Source of the DNA: Prorocentrum cordatum
Taxonomy: Eukaryota; Sar; Dinophyceae; Prorocentrales; Prorocentraceae
NCBI GenBank assembly: GCA_963575745.1
Contig: CAUYUJ010003558.1
Coordinates: 1,321,306-1,385,305, forward strand
Reading direction: 5' to 3'
DNA: 64,000 nt
Positions 28,052 to 38,960 of this stretch are shown here, piece after piece; the first letter of the stretch is position 1; the number at the start of each line of letters is the position of its first letter. The position numbers and the translations under genes were made by a program. The notes beneath the pieces were generated by a model. The model worked only from the letters and a program-made list of their open reading frames with translations. It made no database searches and was not told the origin of the DNA.

Positions 28052-28170
28052 ATCGCTCGGACGTCCATTTCCTGTTTGTCTTCGGTTTCGTGCGTGGCTT
28101 TTTCGCGAAATGATCAAGGATGCTCCCCGATGGTCCTCGCCGAAGGAAAAAACGCACACGTCCGAGCGAT
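28052..28170. mobile_element. Short TIR element, family H copy 1
   Basis: It begins ATCGCTCGGACGT and ends in its inverse ACGTCCGAGCGAT, 119 bases apart. The interior (TTTTTCGCGAAATGATCAAG, then GATGCTCC) matches 54255-54372, which has the same terminal pair. No TSD is obvious. Confidence 0.75.
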
Positions 28171-28301
28171 GCCAAGTTCTTCTTCTCCGCTGGCTCCTGC
28201 GTCTGCGCCATCAGCTTCCTATCATCCGCCACCGTACCTGCGGCACGCTGAGGCGTGGAAGGATGCCAAGGGCTGCCTGGCAGGGCCTCTGCAGTCTTCT
28301 A

Positions 28302-28475
28302 ATCGGGGATGGACAGAACCCCCTTTAGCAAAACGTGGTTTAGTGAAAACGACCTCGGGCCCAAACCCGGCGGGCGCAAGCCTGGAAAATAACGGCCACG
28401 GCGCCCTCTCGAAAGCCGAAAACGGACAATTCACTAATCGACGTGTCACTGTTGGGGGTTCTGTCCAGCCCCGAT
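28302..28475. mobile_element. MITE with 3 bp CTA target duplication (family I)
   Basis: It starts ATCGGGGATGGACAGAACCC and ends with the inverse of ATCGGGGCTGGACAGAACCC, about 22 bases of TIR with one mismatch. CTA lies directly outside both ends (28299-28301 and 28476-28478). A 3 bp duplication fits PIF/Harbinger- or CACTA-type mobilisation; the superfamily is inference. Confidence 0.75.
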
Positions 28476-28589
28476 CTAAAGGGACCCCCCCGTGGTCACG
28501 CTTCCCCGACTTGCCTGCGTCTCTCCTGTTACCGGGGGGGGCCCCTGGGCGGCAACGGCGCCCCCCTGGGGCCCCCCTGAGGCCACCGT

Positions 28590-29240
28590 GACGGCCCAGG
28601 AGGCCCCGTCCAAGAGGGCACCGGGTCGCCGAACGGTCGCTCGAAGGCGCCCAACACCACGGTACGGCCTCCAGGTGGCCCAGGAGGCCTCCAAGACGCC
28701 CCGAGAGGCCTCCCGAGAGGGCCCCAAGAGGCACACCTCATTGAGTTTCCTTAGTTTGTGGGAGGTTTGGGCGTTCTCTCGCGTCTTCGGCGTTCCGACG
28801 CTCCAGTACGGCGAATAAGCCCCCAAACCCACCCCAAACGACCCAAGAGGCCTCCAGGCCCAAGAGGGCCCCAAGACGGCCTGAGAGCGGCCCAAGACGG
28901 CCCAAGAAGCGCCCAAGACGGCCCCAAGAGGACCGCAAGAGAGGGAACACGCACCGAAACCCCGAGCCTTCCACCCCTAGAGGCCCCTGGGGGCCCCAAG
29001 AGGCGCCCAAGAAGGACAGAGAGGGCTCCAAGACGGCTCCCAACGGGGCCCAAGAGGGGGAACACGAACCGAAAATCCAAGCCTTCCGCCCCAAGAGGCC
29101 CCCAGGCCCCAGGAGGCCTCCAAGAGGCCCCAAGAGGCCCCCACGAGGCTCAAAAGAGGCCCCAGGAGGCCCCAAAACGGCCCCCAAGAGGCTTGAAAAC
29201 TGCCTCCAAGAGGCCCCCGAGAGGCCTCCCACGAGATCCC
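28590..29240. repeat. Family D block 2 with conserved core
   Basis: CCCAAGAGG and CCAAGACGGC units on both sides of a non-repetitive core at about 28735-28805 (TTGAGTTTCCTTAGTTTG then GGGCGTTCTCTCGCG). The long frames on both strands are Pro/Arg or Leu/Gly repeats from these units. Confidence 0.75.
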
Positions 29241-29399
29241 AGCGAACATCCAATCGGCTTCATACCCACAACTCAGGAATGGTGGCGGGACTTGCCGCAG
29301 GCAGCTGGATAATGTGTTATCCTCTTGCTCCTCCTCCTGCTCACATTACCTTACGTCTCCGTCCTTACATCCCTATCCCGCTCCCCCTCCTCATCCTTC

Positions 29400-30212
29400 T
29401 CATCTTGCCGGTCCTCCTCGAGACCACCTGGGTTTCGCCTCGAGCGCTTTGATCTTGGACCATCTGGCCCACGCCTCTGCCTTGTCGACTGCCTTGTCGA
29501 CCGCCTTCCACCACACGTTGAAATCCTCGGTCGACCTGCCCCCGTGCTTGTAAATGCGAGGGCACCCGTAGAGATCCGCGGGCCACCTCCGCGGGGCGGC
29601 AGGCCGTGAGGAGGGCCACAGGAGGCCCCGGTCGAGGGGCCCAGACTGGCACAGACGTGCGCCCTCGGAGCTCCGCGCGGAGCCTCGAGCTGGAGCTCGT
29701 TCTCTGCGCTCTGGCCCTCGAGGGACGGCCACTGGAAGCCCAACCGTTGCCAGCCCAAGGATGCCCCCCTCCGCGCCGCCGGGCGCGGGCCACCCCGAGT
29801 TCCTTGGCTCCGCTCGCTGCCTGCGAGCGCCGAGGCTTTCTCCTGAAGCTCCTGCCTCAGCTCCTCGACCTCCTCCACGTCGGCCTCCCTGCCAGAGGCG
29901 GCACCAGAAGAGAAGGTCCGCCAGCTCCAAGCCTGGCCCCGTGGTGGCCTCGGGCGCCGCGGCAGATCGATCCCGCCTGGTGGCCCAGCAGCCCCAGGAG
30001 GGCAACCAGCCATGCGGCTCAGGCACAGCCCCAGGATGGCTCGGCTTGGGGATCTGGCGGCTGAGGGCGCGGCCCTTCAGATATTGATGGTCACCCACGA
30101 GTGAGGCGTTGAGTCCGAGTCCGAACTGCTCGCCGAATTGCTGCTTCAGATCGTCGAGGGTCTCTTTCACGTTTGGAACGGTCGGAATCTGCCGTGCCGT
30201 GGAAGCAGGTCG
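29400..30212 (-). CDS. Probable multi-exon gene of unknown function with a coiled coil
   Basis: Three protein-like stretches lie on the minus strand. The first (30212 to about 30080) follows CGGCAG and reads IPTVPNVKETLDDLKQQ, then FGEQFGLGLNASLVGDHQY. The second starts after TTCTCTTCTGG...GGCAG at 29888 and reads EADVEEVEELRQELQEKASA, a clear coiled coil, continuing toward ENELQLEAPRG. The third (about 29555-29415) reads EDFNVWWKAVDKAVDKAEAW, then ARWSKIKALEAKPRW. Text between them is Gly/Pro/Arg filler and probably intron. Exon borders are tentative and no domain family is recognised. Confidence 0.4.
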   Translation of the reverse strand, partial: RPASTARQIPTVPNVKETLDDLKQQFGEQFGLGLNASLVGDHQYLKGRALSRQIPKPSHPGAVPEPHGWLPSWGCWATRRDRSAAAPEATTGPGLELADLLFWCRLWQGGRRGGGRGAEAGASGESLGARRQRAEPRNSGWPAPGGAEGGILGLATVGLPVAVPRGPERRERAPARGSARSSEGARLCQSGPLDRGLLWPSSRPAAPRRWPADLYGCPRIYKHGGRSTEDFNVWWKAVDKAVDKAEAWARWSKIKALEAKPRWSRGGPAR

Positions 30213-30659
30213 GCAAAGGAGCCCCGTCAGAGCTCCCAAGAGGGCTTGGTGGCGGACCCGTGCCATGGCAGGGGTAGAACTGCAAACTGTATTTGGCAAA
30301 CGTGCGCCACCTCTGGGCAACCCAGCAAAAGTTTTGAGTCTGTTCTTGCCGCCCACTCCCGCTCTCTCTGTCTCTATCTCTGTCCCTTCCTCCCTATCTG
30401 TGAGTACATGCATACTCCCCACATCGCCTCCCAGAACTCCAACCTCGTGAGTTTTTCGCAGCGCGTGCCCTCGATCTTCCGAGCCTAACACGCTCCGTTC
30501 TCAGAATCAGATGTCCGCAGCGGGTCGGCATATGTGGAACATCTGGAGGTCTGGATAGTAACCTCTTTCGTTATTGATGTATTGCTTTCTTTATTTCTCT
30601 CTCTCTCTCTCTCTTTCTTCCTTTGTTCGTATTATCTCTCTCTTCTCTCTAGAACTAGA
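30213..30659. other. No recognised gene; CT microsatellite at 30596-30650
   Basis: Ordinary composition to about 30590, then TTTCTCTCTCTCTCTC and TTATCTCTCTC tracts. Confidence 0.6.
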
Positions 30660-31545
30660 ACGTCGAGCAGCTCGGCGGGATACAGCACCAGCAGCCTCGC
30701 ATTCAAGAGTGAGACGAACGATGCTTCGAGTAGCACGTCCGTCAGCAGAATGTCGGCGACGAAGACTTCGATCCTGAGCAACGTGAACGAATTGAGTACC
30801 ATGACGCCAAGCAGGACGGCAGGACCCAGCACCACAAGCCTCACATCTTCGAATGAGGCGAGCAGCGCAATGAACAGCACGTCGGGGAACGGCGCCTCTG
30901 TGACCAGCACCCCGACACGGAGCAGCATCAGCGAACCAAGCACCACGACGTCGATCAGTGCGACATCGAGCGTGCCACGGGACGGCACGCCGAGCGGTGT
31001 GACGGGACAGCAGATTGTGCACCACGACGTTGACAGCGCGACGGGACGGGACGGGACGCCTCTGGAGGTGTTGGGCCACCAGGACCCCGCCTTAGGCGCC
31101 AGGCCGCCTAAGCTGCAAGCTGCATGAAAGCTCGACCACACGGAGCGCAGCTCAGCCCCTACCGTCCCTCCCTTCTCCTCCCCGCGTCCGAGAAGGTACA
31201 AGGCTGCGATGCCTCTAGGGGCGGGTGGCCACCAGGACCCCGCCCCAGTCCGCCTACCAGCAGCACGATGAAGGCGAGCATCATGACGTTGAGCTGCACG
31301 ACGAGATCCATCACCAGCTGCAGCACATCTGCGAGAGAGACGAACAATTCTGCGTGCACCACGTCTTTGAGCAGCACGTCCAGGACCACGATCTCAGCAC
31401 AAAACGGTCTCAAGAAACACGAACCAGAATTGCTCCGCGACGCTGGGAGGCACGACGGGACTCTGCACCAGCAACCTCGCGCCAACGAGTGTGACGACCA
31501 GTGCAAGCAGCGCATCGATCACCACGCCCCTTCCCAACACGTCTG

Positions 31546-31740
31546 TCGGGCCGGGCGAAAGGGGGGGATAGCAAAGGGGGGGTTTGAGAATCAGCTCACG
31601 TAGCTGATTCTTCCGGCGCCTCCCGGCGCCGGGAGCGGCCATGTATCGAGGAATTGGCCCCTCGGTGAGGCCGAAACCAGCTGCATGCAGCAAATTTCGT
31701 AACCCCCCCTTTCCCAATCCCCCCCTTTCGCCCGACCCGA
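31546..31740. mobile_element. MITE with 5 bp GTCTG target duplication (family L)
   Basis: About 37 bases of TIR: the left end starts TCGGGCCGGGCGAAAGGGGG and the right end is the inverse of TCGGGTCGGGCGAAAGGGGG. GTCTG lies directly outside both ends (31541-31545 and 31741-31745). Part of the interior (GAAACCAGCTGCA...GCAG, TCGTAACCCCCC) recurs at 39075-39115. Confidence 0.85.
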
Positions 31741-31859
31741 GTCTGGGAGCAGCACCGTGATCACAAGCAGCCCGACGGCGCCGCTTTTCCTCCCCGGCGG
31801 TTCCGGCCACACCGTGCCTCGAAGAGGCCTCCCGGGCTCGTCCGGGCGGCCGCTGGGAT

Positions 31860-32020
31860 GAAGGGGCCCACAAACACACAAATAAATACACACAAATAAA
31901 AAGATTCCCCATATTTTCCTATATTTTCTGGGTTTTTGTCTTCCCCCCCACTTCCCATATTTTCCCATATTTTCTGGGGAATCGACGATTCATTGTGTCT
32001 GTGTGTTTCTTTCCCTCCTG
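31860..32020. repeat. Dispersed AT-rich repeat, family E copy 2
   Basis: Starts GAAGGGGCCC and ends TTCCCTCCTG, like the copies at 6154 and 56791, with the duplicated CATATTTTCC-ATATTTTCTGGG inside and GAATCGACGATTCATTGTG before the end. Confidence 0.9.
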
Positions 32021-33414
32021 ATGGGAGGGTGCCCGCCACGCGGCGCCTCCAGCAGGACCCCTGCCGGGCCGCGAGGGTGTGGGGCCCCCGCGGGGTACCG
32101 CGACCCCGTGGCACACCCCCCCCCCCACAGGCGCTGCCCGCGACCTCGCGGCCCCGAGCCGTGCGGAGGGCAGCGGGGCGCCTCGCGGCGGCGCCCCCCG
32201 GGGCTCGACGGACAGATGGAGGCGGGGCCGGCGCGGAAACGCGCGGCCTCCCACGGTGCGCGGGCAGCACCTCGTCGCACACCGAAACGCACTTGCGCAC
32301 CACGCTTCGCACCGCGGGGCGGGACGTTGTGCAGCGCGACGGGACACCACGCTGTGCACAGCGGCGCTGAAAGTACGATGGGACGGCACGGGACGTCTCT
32401 GGAGGTGGGGGGGCAGCAGGACCCAACCCCAGGTGCCAGGCCGTTTGCCGGACATGTTACATGGGGGCTCGACCACACGGAACGCAGCTCAGCCCCCACC
32501 GTCCCTCCCTTCTCCTCCCCGCGTCCGAGAAGGGTACAAGGCTACGATGCCTCCAGGGGCGGGTGGCCACCAGGACCCCGCCTCAGCCGCCAAGCCGCAT
32601 ACCAGCAGCACGACGAGACTCAGCACCACTAGCTTCACATAAACGAGTGAAACGAGCAGTGCCACGAGCACGTCTCTGAGCAGCACGCCATGGGTCAGCA
32701 CCCCAACACCGAACAGAACGACGGGATCAAGCAACACGGCGTGGCGCATCACGACGGGACCCAGCACCAACAGTCTCGAATCTACGGGCAATGAGCACCA
32801 CGTCCGCGAACACCTCGTCTGCGACTAGCACCCCGACGCTGTGCAGCACCAGCGGGTCGAGCACCACGAAGCTGACCAGCACGACGGGACGGCACGGCAA
32901 CACGAGCGCGAACACACTGAGCACCACGGCGGTGAGCGTGGGACGGCTCGGCACGTCGAGCAGTGCGACGGGGCGGCACGCTGAGCACCACGACGTCGAG
33001 AGTGAGACGGCAAAACACGCGACGCCGCTGGAGGTGGGAGGGCGCTGGGACCCAGCGGCGGGGGCCCAGCCTGCGCAAGTTGCACGGGAGCTCGACCACT
33101 CGGACCGTAGCTCCGCCCCTGCCGTCCCTCCCTCGTCCTCCCGCGGCCGAGGAGGCACGCAGCGTTGATGCCTCTGGAGGTGGGTGGCCACCGGGAGCCC
33201 CCCCCGGGCGCCAACGACCTGAGAGAGGACCCGCGCGAGGCTAGCGACGGCCCGGGTACTGGGCCCCCCACGCGGGCGCAAGTGCCGCCGCCTTGAAACC
33301 CCATGGGCTGGGCCGTGCTGCCGCACCCCCAGGCCCTCGACGCGGCGCGCTCCGCCATCCGGCCGCTGCCGCGTCCCGCCATCCGGCCGCTGCCACGGCC
33401 TCAGCACCGCTCAC

Positions 33415-33576
33415 GAAGGTGAAGGCATCCGAGCGACTCCAGCACAGACCACCGAACGGAGTCGTGCCGCGCCACGCCTCACGGTTGCCAGTCGATCTGC
33501 GGACCTCGGTGCCGGGACTGCCCTCACTACCAGCATCATAGCGCTGCGTCAACGTGCTGCCAGCCCCGTTCATGTC
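33415..33576 (-). CDS. Candidate internal exon (54 codons), unknown protein
   Basis: On the minus strand the sequence between CACGCAG and a donor GTGAGC is open in one phase for exactly 54 codons. It reads DMNGAGSTLTQRYDAG, then RRSTGNREAWRGTTPFGG, then LCWSRSDAFTF, which looks like protein rather than repeat. The open minus frame at 33600-34004 (GALAVSIEARRVACLGRG, then VMNALP) may be the preceding exon. No family is recognised. Confidence 0.35.
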
Positions 33577-34107
33577 CTGCGTGCAGCACCTGGGAACAGT
33601 CAGGACCCCGTCTTGACAAAGTCCAGAGAACACAGACCACCTGGAAGGGCATTCATCACGCCTTCCGGTCGCCTGCTGACCTTGGGGCCTCTCCCCAAGC
33701 AAGCCACCCGGCGTGCCTCGATGCTCACCGCTAGCGCACCAGTGCTAGCCTCCCCATACTCTGAGTCCGCTGCGCGAGCTGCTGGCGACTGCTCCGTAGC
33801 TCTAGCACTGGGCCGGTGCGGGGGGCGCCCCAAAGCGGCGCCTCGGTTCACTGAGGTGCCGAGGCGCGCATGCCAACGCACGCTTGCAACTGACGTTTTT
33901 CTTGGATGTGCAGACGGGCCCTTGAGTGGCCTGTTCACCACAGACCCGCTTGCTTTCCAGTCGGGGTCATACGGACCGCGCCAGGGAAGATGGTAGCTCC
34001 CCATCTCTGTTCGTATTGCGGCGCCTCCCGCTCCGTGAGACAGGCCCGCGATGCCCTAGCCCGCGGCTGGGCCTGGACCAGACCTGGTCCGAGCTGGCGT
34101 TCTCTCT
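33577..34107. other. Possible upstream exon on minus, otherwise no recognised gene
   Basis: The minus frame ending at 33600 has mixed composition and an AG-GT boundary near 33644 (CCCTTCCAG then GTGGTC). It remains a possibility only. Confidence 0.3.
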
Positions 34108-34415
34108 CTTTTTTTTTTTTCTCTCTCTCTCTCTCTCTCTCTCTCCCTCTCCTTCCTGCCACGCAAACCAGTAATGTCGCCAAACTTCGATTGACCAATC
34201 CCAGCACCCAACACTCTCCACTCTCCGCCCCCCACTCGCCACTCCAGACGAGATGCAGGCTGACCTCCTTCCAAAGCACGCTAGGAGGAGAAGGAGGAGC
34301 AACAGGAGCATGACCCCTTCCCTCCCTGTCCTCCTCCCCGCTCTCGGGAACGCACCGACACGGGTCGATGCAAACCCAGGTCCGTCAGGATCCTGCAGGA
34401 TCCTGCAGGATCCTG
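34108..34415. repeat. T-run, CT microsatellite and a GGATCCTGCA decanucleotide repeat
   Basis: T-run at 34108-34121, CT repeats to about 34150, then anonymous DNA. AGGATCCTGC is repeated three times in tandem at 34387-34416. Confidence 0.9.
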
Positions 34416-34520
34416 CAGAATTCTGCACGCGAGCCCAGGTTGGTGCAGCCCTGGTGTTGCAGGAGCCTGCAAGATCCCGCGCTCTGGCTGTCTCTGGTTT
34501 GCATTGACCCCGTCTCTTGA

Positions 34521-34726
34521 TCGGGGAGACGTAAGACCCGGGTACGGGGGACTCGGAAATCCCCGACGAGGTCGTCAAAAAAATGACGAGGCCGAGCCTG
34601 CATTTTGACGAGGCCTCCCGCTGCGGACATCCCACGAAACTCCTCCTCGTCAAGATCCGAGGCGCGGTCGTCAAAAAACGGTGGCGAACCCGAGTCCCGG
34701 CAAACCCGGGTCTTACGCTCCCCCGA
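34521..34726. mobile_element. MITE family F, copy 2, with 7 bp CTCTTGA target duplication
   Basis: The 206 base element starts TCGGGGAGACGTAAGACCC and ends with the inverse of TCGGGGGAGCGTAAGACCC; the TIRs extend about 36 bases to CGGGGGACTCGG. CTCTTGA lies directly outside both ends (34514-34520 and 34727-34733). A nearby duplicate of the flank without the element (34850-34905) shows the pre-insertion sequence, fixing both ends and the 7 bp duplication. The interior encodes nothing. Confidence 0.95.
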
Positions 34727-34733
34727 CTCTTGA

Positions 34734-34905
34734 GCCCTGGCGTTCTCCCTTTTTCTCGGTTCCGTCTCTCTCGATCCTCCTCCTCCTCCTCCTCCTCCTC
34801 CTCCTCCTCCTCCTCCTCCTCCTCCTCCTCCTCCTCCTCCTCCTCCTCGTCTCTTGAGCCCTGGCGTTCTCCCTGTTTCTCGGTTCCGTCTCTCTATCGA
34901 TCCCG
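34734..34905. repeat. Duplicated flank of MITE F with an empty site, separated by a CTC run
   Basis: GAGCCCTGGCGTTCTCCCT, then TTCTCGGTTCCGTCTCTC, occurs at about 34733-34772 right of the MITE and again at 34857-34898. The second copy is preceded by GTCTCTTGA with no insertion. A CTC microsatellite (34774-34850) lies between. Confidence 0.9.
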
Positions 34906-35440
34906 TCCTCGCCCGTCCCCTCCCCCCCGTCCGTCCACTCCTCCTCCTTCCCCCCCCCGCCCTATGCCTCCCTCCTCCTCCTCGCCCTTCCTCTTCTCTC
35001 TCTCTCACGTCCTCCTCCTGCTCATCATCCCACGGCCGCATCTTCCCCCCATCCCCCACCCCCCATCCTCCTCATCCTCCTCCTCCTCATCCTCCTCCTT
35101 TTCCTCCCCCTTTTCCTCCTCCTCCTCATCCTCCTCCTCCTCCTCCTCCTCCTCCTCCTCCTCCTTCTCACTGCATCATCTTCTTAAACCTCCAACTCTT
35201 CCCTGCCCTCCCGGCTCCTCTTCCTGAGTCGCCGCCCTCCTCACCCTCCTCCCCCCTCGTCATCCTTCCCCTCATCCCTCCCCCAATCTCCTCCCTCCTC
35301 CTCCCTCATCCCTCTCGTCTCTCTCTCGTTCCTCCTTCTCTCTCTCAGCAACCATGCTTCATTTGTCCCACAACCATCCTACCCTTCCCTCCTTCTGCAT
35401 TGCATCCTGCTCCGTCGTCTCCTCCTCCTCCACCTCCATC
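34906..35440. repeat. Pyrimidine-rich CTC/CCT tract
   Basis: CTC and CCT repeats with interruptions, densest at 35060-35172. Long Ser/Pro frames here are artefacts. Confidence 0.85.
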
Positions 35441-37325
35441 CATCTTCCGTGACAAATGATATCATCGCCATCTTCAGGCAACCCGACGCATCAATACCCC
35501 CACTGCTTTTCCGCACGAGGGCTGCTGGCTGTGAAGCAAGCGTGTTCGCGCGGGCATCAACTTTCTACGTCGGCGTTGTTCGGGGGGGCGATGGTTGGGA
35601 ACACGAAGGGTTTGGGCCCCTGTGGGACCTCAGACTTGGCAGAAACCGGCACGTTCCCCCAAAACGCCGACCACGGCTTCCCCAGTATGATTGCAATCGC
35701 TCGAAAATTCGGCCAGCGCCCATGTGGACATCGCATTTAGCACCGCGCACGCTGGTCCTACACGTTCCCAACAACTGCACTGATGGACGGCGGGCGGTGG
35801 TCGACACGCGGATCTCGCCCCGTCTCCGCGCACACTCGTCGTAACATATTCCCAGCAGCCTCACGGCGAGATGGGGGTGGGCTGTCAGGCTGCGGCCACT
35901 TGCCTTGGCGCCGCGCAGACTCGCCTTCGAAACTGCAATCAGCTGCACTGGCTGGAGGGCGGTTTCTTCTCAATCTGGTGCTCCCGCCGTCCCTCGCCTG
36001 GGCGCCGCGCGGATTCGTCACAAACGCTTCCAGCACCTGCACGGGGGAATGGCAGAAAGCGCTCAAAGGTTCCAACGGCTGCTCGTGCACAGGTGGAGGG
36101 CGATTTCCTTTCGAATTCCTGCACCTCGCAGGAGTCTGGCCGAGATCTCCTGCCCCGACAGCGTGAGCACGTTTATCCGCTGCGTGGATGGAGGCAGCTG
36201 CTTCTCTCGCTCCGGCGCCGCGCGCATGCGTGGCGACTCCAACCCCCGTCACAGCCTTGCCGTGACACAATCCGTAAGCCTGGGCACCGACTGGTGCTCC
36301 CTCTCGTTTCTCGCCTCTCCTCACCCAGCGCGATAGAAACCTGGGCTATGATGCCAGCATGCGCTGGACTGTATTGTGTCAGAGCTGGGCTATTTGTCGG
36401 CACCCGCGTGCGACGTTCCTCCCGAGTGGCGCGCTTCATGCTAATCTTGCATGGCTCCACGCCCACAGCTCACACGAGCTGGTGCGAATGATGCGCTTTA
36501 GTTCGCTCTTCACTGCACCGTCCTTGCTCTTCCCCTCCCTCCTGTGTTTCCCGTCCCGTCCCCAATCGACCCTTGCCAGGTGACAGTCATCGCGCTACCA
36601 TAGGGGAGACTGAATAAGGAACGAAGGGGCTTTCCCTACCACGGCGAGCCTCGGCCACGAAAAGGTTTCCCGACCTGGATCTGAAGAACGGCCCGAAGAC
36701 CACTGACCCTCCAGAGCCAGAAGGGGCCCCTGTTCACTTGCTTCAGCTCTAAACTGTAGTCCACCAGCTGCACGGATGCACGGCGACTCCCGTCCAGTCT
36801 CAAATTGGCTCTTGCAGCGCCACGCGGCCACGTCTCCCGCTGATGTGCACTCCAGAGCACGTGGGGCTCTTACCGTGCATGCATGCGGGGCCCCACCCCT
36901 CCAGCGGGAGCTCGCTACAGTAAAGAGAGGGAACGCTTACGCGACTCTGGGAAAACAGAAAAGGTGCCGAGATCGCTACTCCGTGGACCTCGCCAGGGAT
37001 CCTGCCCAGGATTTCAATCCAGCGGTGGCGACGAGGGCCTCTCAGGAGGCCCCCAAAAGAGGGAGAAACTAGGGAAGGGTAGCGGTATTGGTACTTTCTC
37101 CTCCCCCGAGACTCGTGGTGAGGTGGCTTCGGGATCGTGCGTCTGCAGCATCGGGAAGCGCTGCCAGGTTGGCCCTCAAAGGCGCGTGCGTGCAGGTGCC
37201 CCCGGGAGACTCTGAAGGTTCTGGGGAGCCCTCAGGCACCAGAGGTCCCCGGGAACTCTAGAGCCCTCCCGAGGCCCCAAACAATTTGTGGAACTACAGA
37301 AGAATCTATGTCTGAAACCCGCTCG
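35441..37325. other. No recognised gene
   Basis: GGCGCCGCGCRGAYTCG-like text recurs near 35915, 36003 and 36212, suggesting an old ~100-200 base tandem repeat. Frames on both strands are moderate in length but show no domain. Near 36610 a short GAATAAGGAACGA match to family G occurs. Confidence 0.4.
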
Positions 37326-37682
37326 TCTTCTCTCCCTCCATCCCTCCCTCCCTCCCTCCTCCTCCTCCTCCCCCTCCTCCTCCCCCCTCCCCCTCCCCCT
37401 CCCCCTCCCCTCCCCCTCCCCCTCCCCCTCCTCCTGCTCCTGCTCCTGCTCCTCCTCCTCCTCCTCCTCCTCCTCCTCCTCCTCCCTCCTCCTCCTCCTC
37501 CTCCTCCTCCTCCTCCTCCTCCTCCTCCTCCTGACCCGCATGAACCGCTGCGGGCAGCGGAGTCTGTTCGAAACGCAGCCGCCCTCCTACTCCTCCTCCT
37601 CCTCCTCATTGTCCTCCTCCTCCTCCTCTGCCTCCTCCTCCTCCTCCTGCTCCTCCACCCTCTCCTTCTCCCTCATTCTCTC

Positions 37683-37723
<41 letters not shown>

Positions 37724-38340
37724 CTCCTCCCTCCCTCCCTCCCTCCCTCCCTCCCTCCCTCCCTCCATCCCTCCTCCTCCTCCTCCTCATCATCATCATC
37801 AGCATCATCATCATCAGCATCATCATCATCAGCAGCAGCAATGCATTCGTATTAGTAGTACTACTAATACTATATTACCATTATGTACGATTACTACTGC
37901 TATTGTTATTATGACTCTGGATAGTAATATTAGTAGTATTGGTATTCTAATTCGTATTATTCAACAATAATATTAATACGACTGTCAGCATTATCAACAT
38001 TATTAGTATGTTGTTGCTATTGTTAGTAGTAATATTCGTACTGACAGAATTATGAGTATTATATGGATAATGGCTTTAGCATTACTGTTAGCATTTGTAC
38101 TACTATTCCTCCTCCTCCTCCTCCTCCTCCTCCTCCTCCCCCTCCTCCTCCCTCCCTCCCTCCCTCCCTCCCTCCCTCCCTCCATCCATCCCTCCATCCC
38201 TCCATCCCTCCATCCCTCCATCCCTCCATCCCTCCATCCCTCCTCCTCCTCCTCCTCCTCCTTCTCCTCCCCGTCCTCCTTCTCCTCCCCCCCCCGTACC
38301 TCCCTCCTTCCCTCCATGCCTCCCTCCCTCCCTCGCGCCT
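37326..38340. repeat. Long compound microsatellite: CTC, CCCT, CT, ATC and AT-rich triplets
   Basis: CTC runs at 37340-37535 and 37575-37660, CT at 37680-37722, CCCT/CCTC at 37725-37772, ATC/AGC triplets at 37785-37845, AT-rich triplets to about 38090, then CTC at 38106-38150 and CCCTCCAT/CTC repeats to 38340. Confidence 0.95.
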
Positions 38341-38960
38341 CCCGCCCGCTCCCGCGCCGATCCTTCGCGCGTGCGTGCGCGCGCGACGGCGGCGGGGCGG
38401 CGCCGCGTTGCAGGCGCCGTCCTGGCCCTCCGCCACCTCTGCGCGCGGGCCCCCCCGAACGAAGTCGTGAAACGATGCCACGACTGGGACAACATCGGAC
38501 TGGGGCAAATCGGGTATCTCTGAGATCCGGCGGTTCTGGAAGGATGCGTCGGGCGCCCGCCGCGGCCGTTCCAGCGCTCCGGCACGCTCTGGAGCAGCTT
38601 ATTCTGGTCCCGAAGTCGGGTCAGACGACAGGGAGGTCCGCCGTCGCAAGGAAGGGCTGGCTTCCGGAGGCAGGCGTGCCCTGTAGCACGCAGGTCCCCT
38701 CCACGAAGGCCGCTGGAGGCGGAATTGTACCGAACCAGCTGTGAAAAATGTCACGCTTACTAGGGGGGATGACTATGGACGCCCGAAGTGGGTACGGAAA
38801 CGATGGGCACCGACAGCGGCCGCTGTTGGGCAGGCGGTCTTCTGCCTCAAATGGACAACGCCCGCGGCGGCTCCGACAGCGAGCCCTGTCCAAAATGAAC
38901 AGGACATGCTGTCGGTCTTCGCACCCATTCTTTCCGCACCCAGGACCAACCTAGATCGTA
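38341..38960. other. No recognised gene
   Basis: GC-rich to 38460, then mixed. No recognised frame. Confidence 0.4.

Larger units (their letters stand above)
30660..33215. repeat. Complex tandem array: AGCACCACGACG-type units with a thrice-repeated ~180 bp module
   Basis: Short units around AGCAGCACGA, GAGCACCACGACG and GACGGGACGGCACG fill 30660-31050, 31270-31540, 32600-33010 and parts between. A longer module (CTCTGGAGGTGGG, CCAGGCCG, GCTCGACCACACGGA, GTCCCTCCCTTCTCCTCC, GGCGGGTGGCCACCAGG) occurs at about 31055-31245, 32385-32575 and 33005-33215. Two dispersed elements (31546-31740 and 31860-32020) are inserted in it. Plus frames are Ser/Thr-rich and minus frames Leu/Val-rich, both repeating, so coding is doubtful. 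Confidence 0.7.

Noticed and set aside
28590-29312. Pro/Arg- and Leu/Gly-rich ORFs (up to 184 codons)
   Set aside because: Translations of AAGAGGCC repeats.
30534-31127. Ser/Thr-rich plus ORF of 197 codons as a mucin-like protein
   Set aside because: The whole frame follows the short tandem unit, and the opposite strand is equally open and equally repetitive. There is no signal peptide clear enough to call it.
34583-35459. Long Ser/Pro ORFs
   Set aside because: Products of CTC/CCT tracts and of the MITE sequence.
37137-38744. Leu-, Ser- and Pro-rich ORFs up to 277 codons
   Set aside because: Entirely within compound microsatellites.
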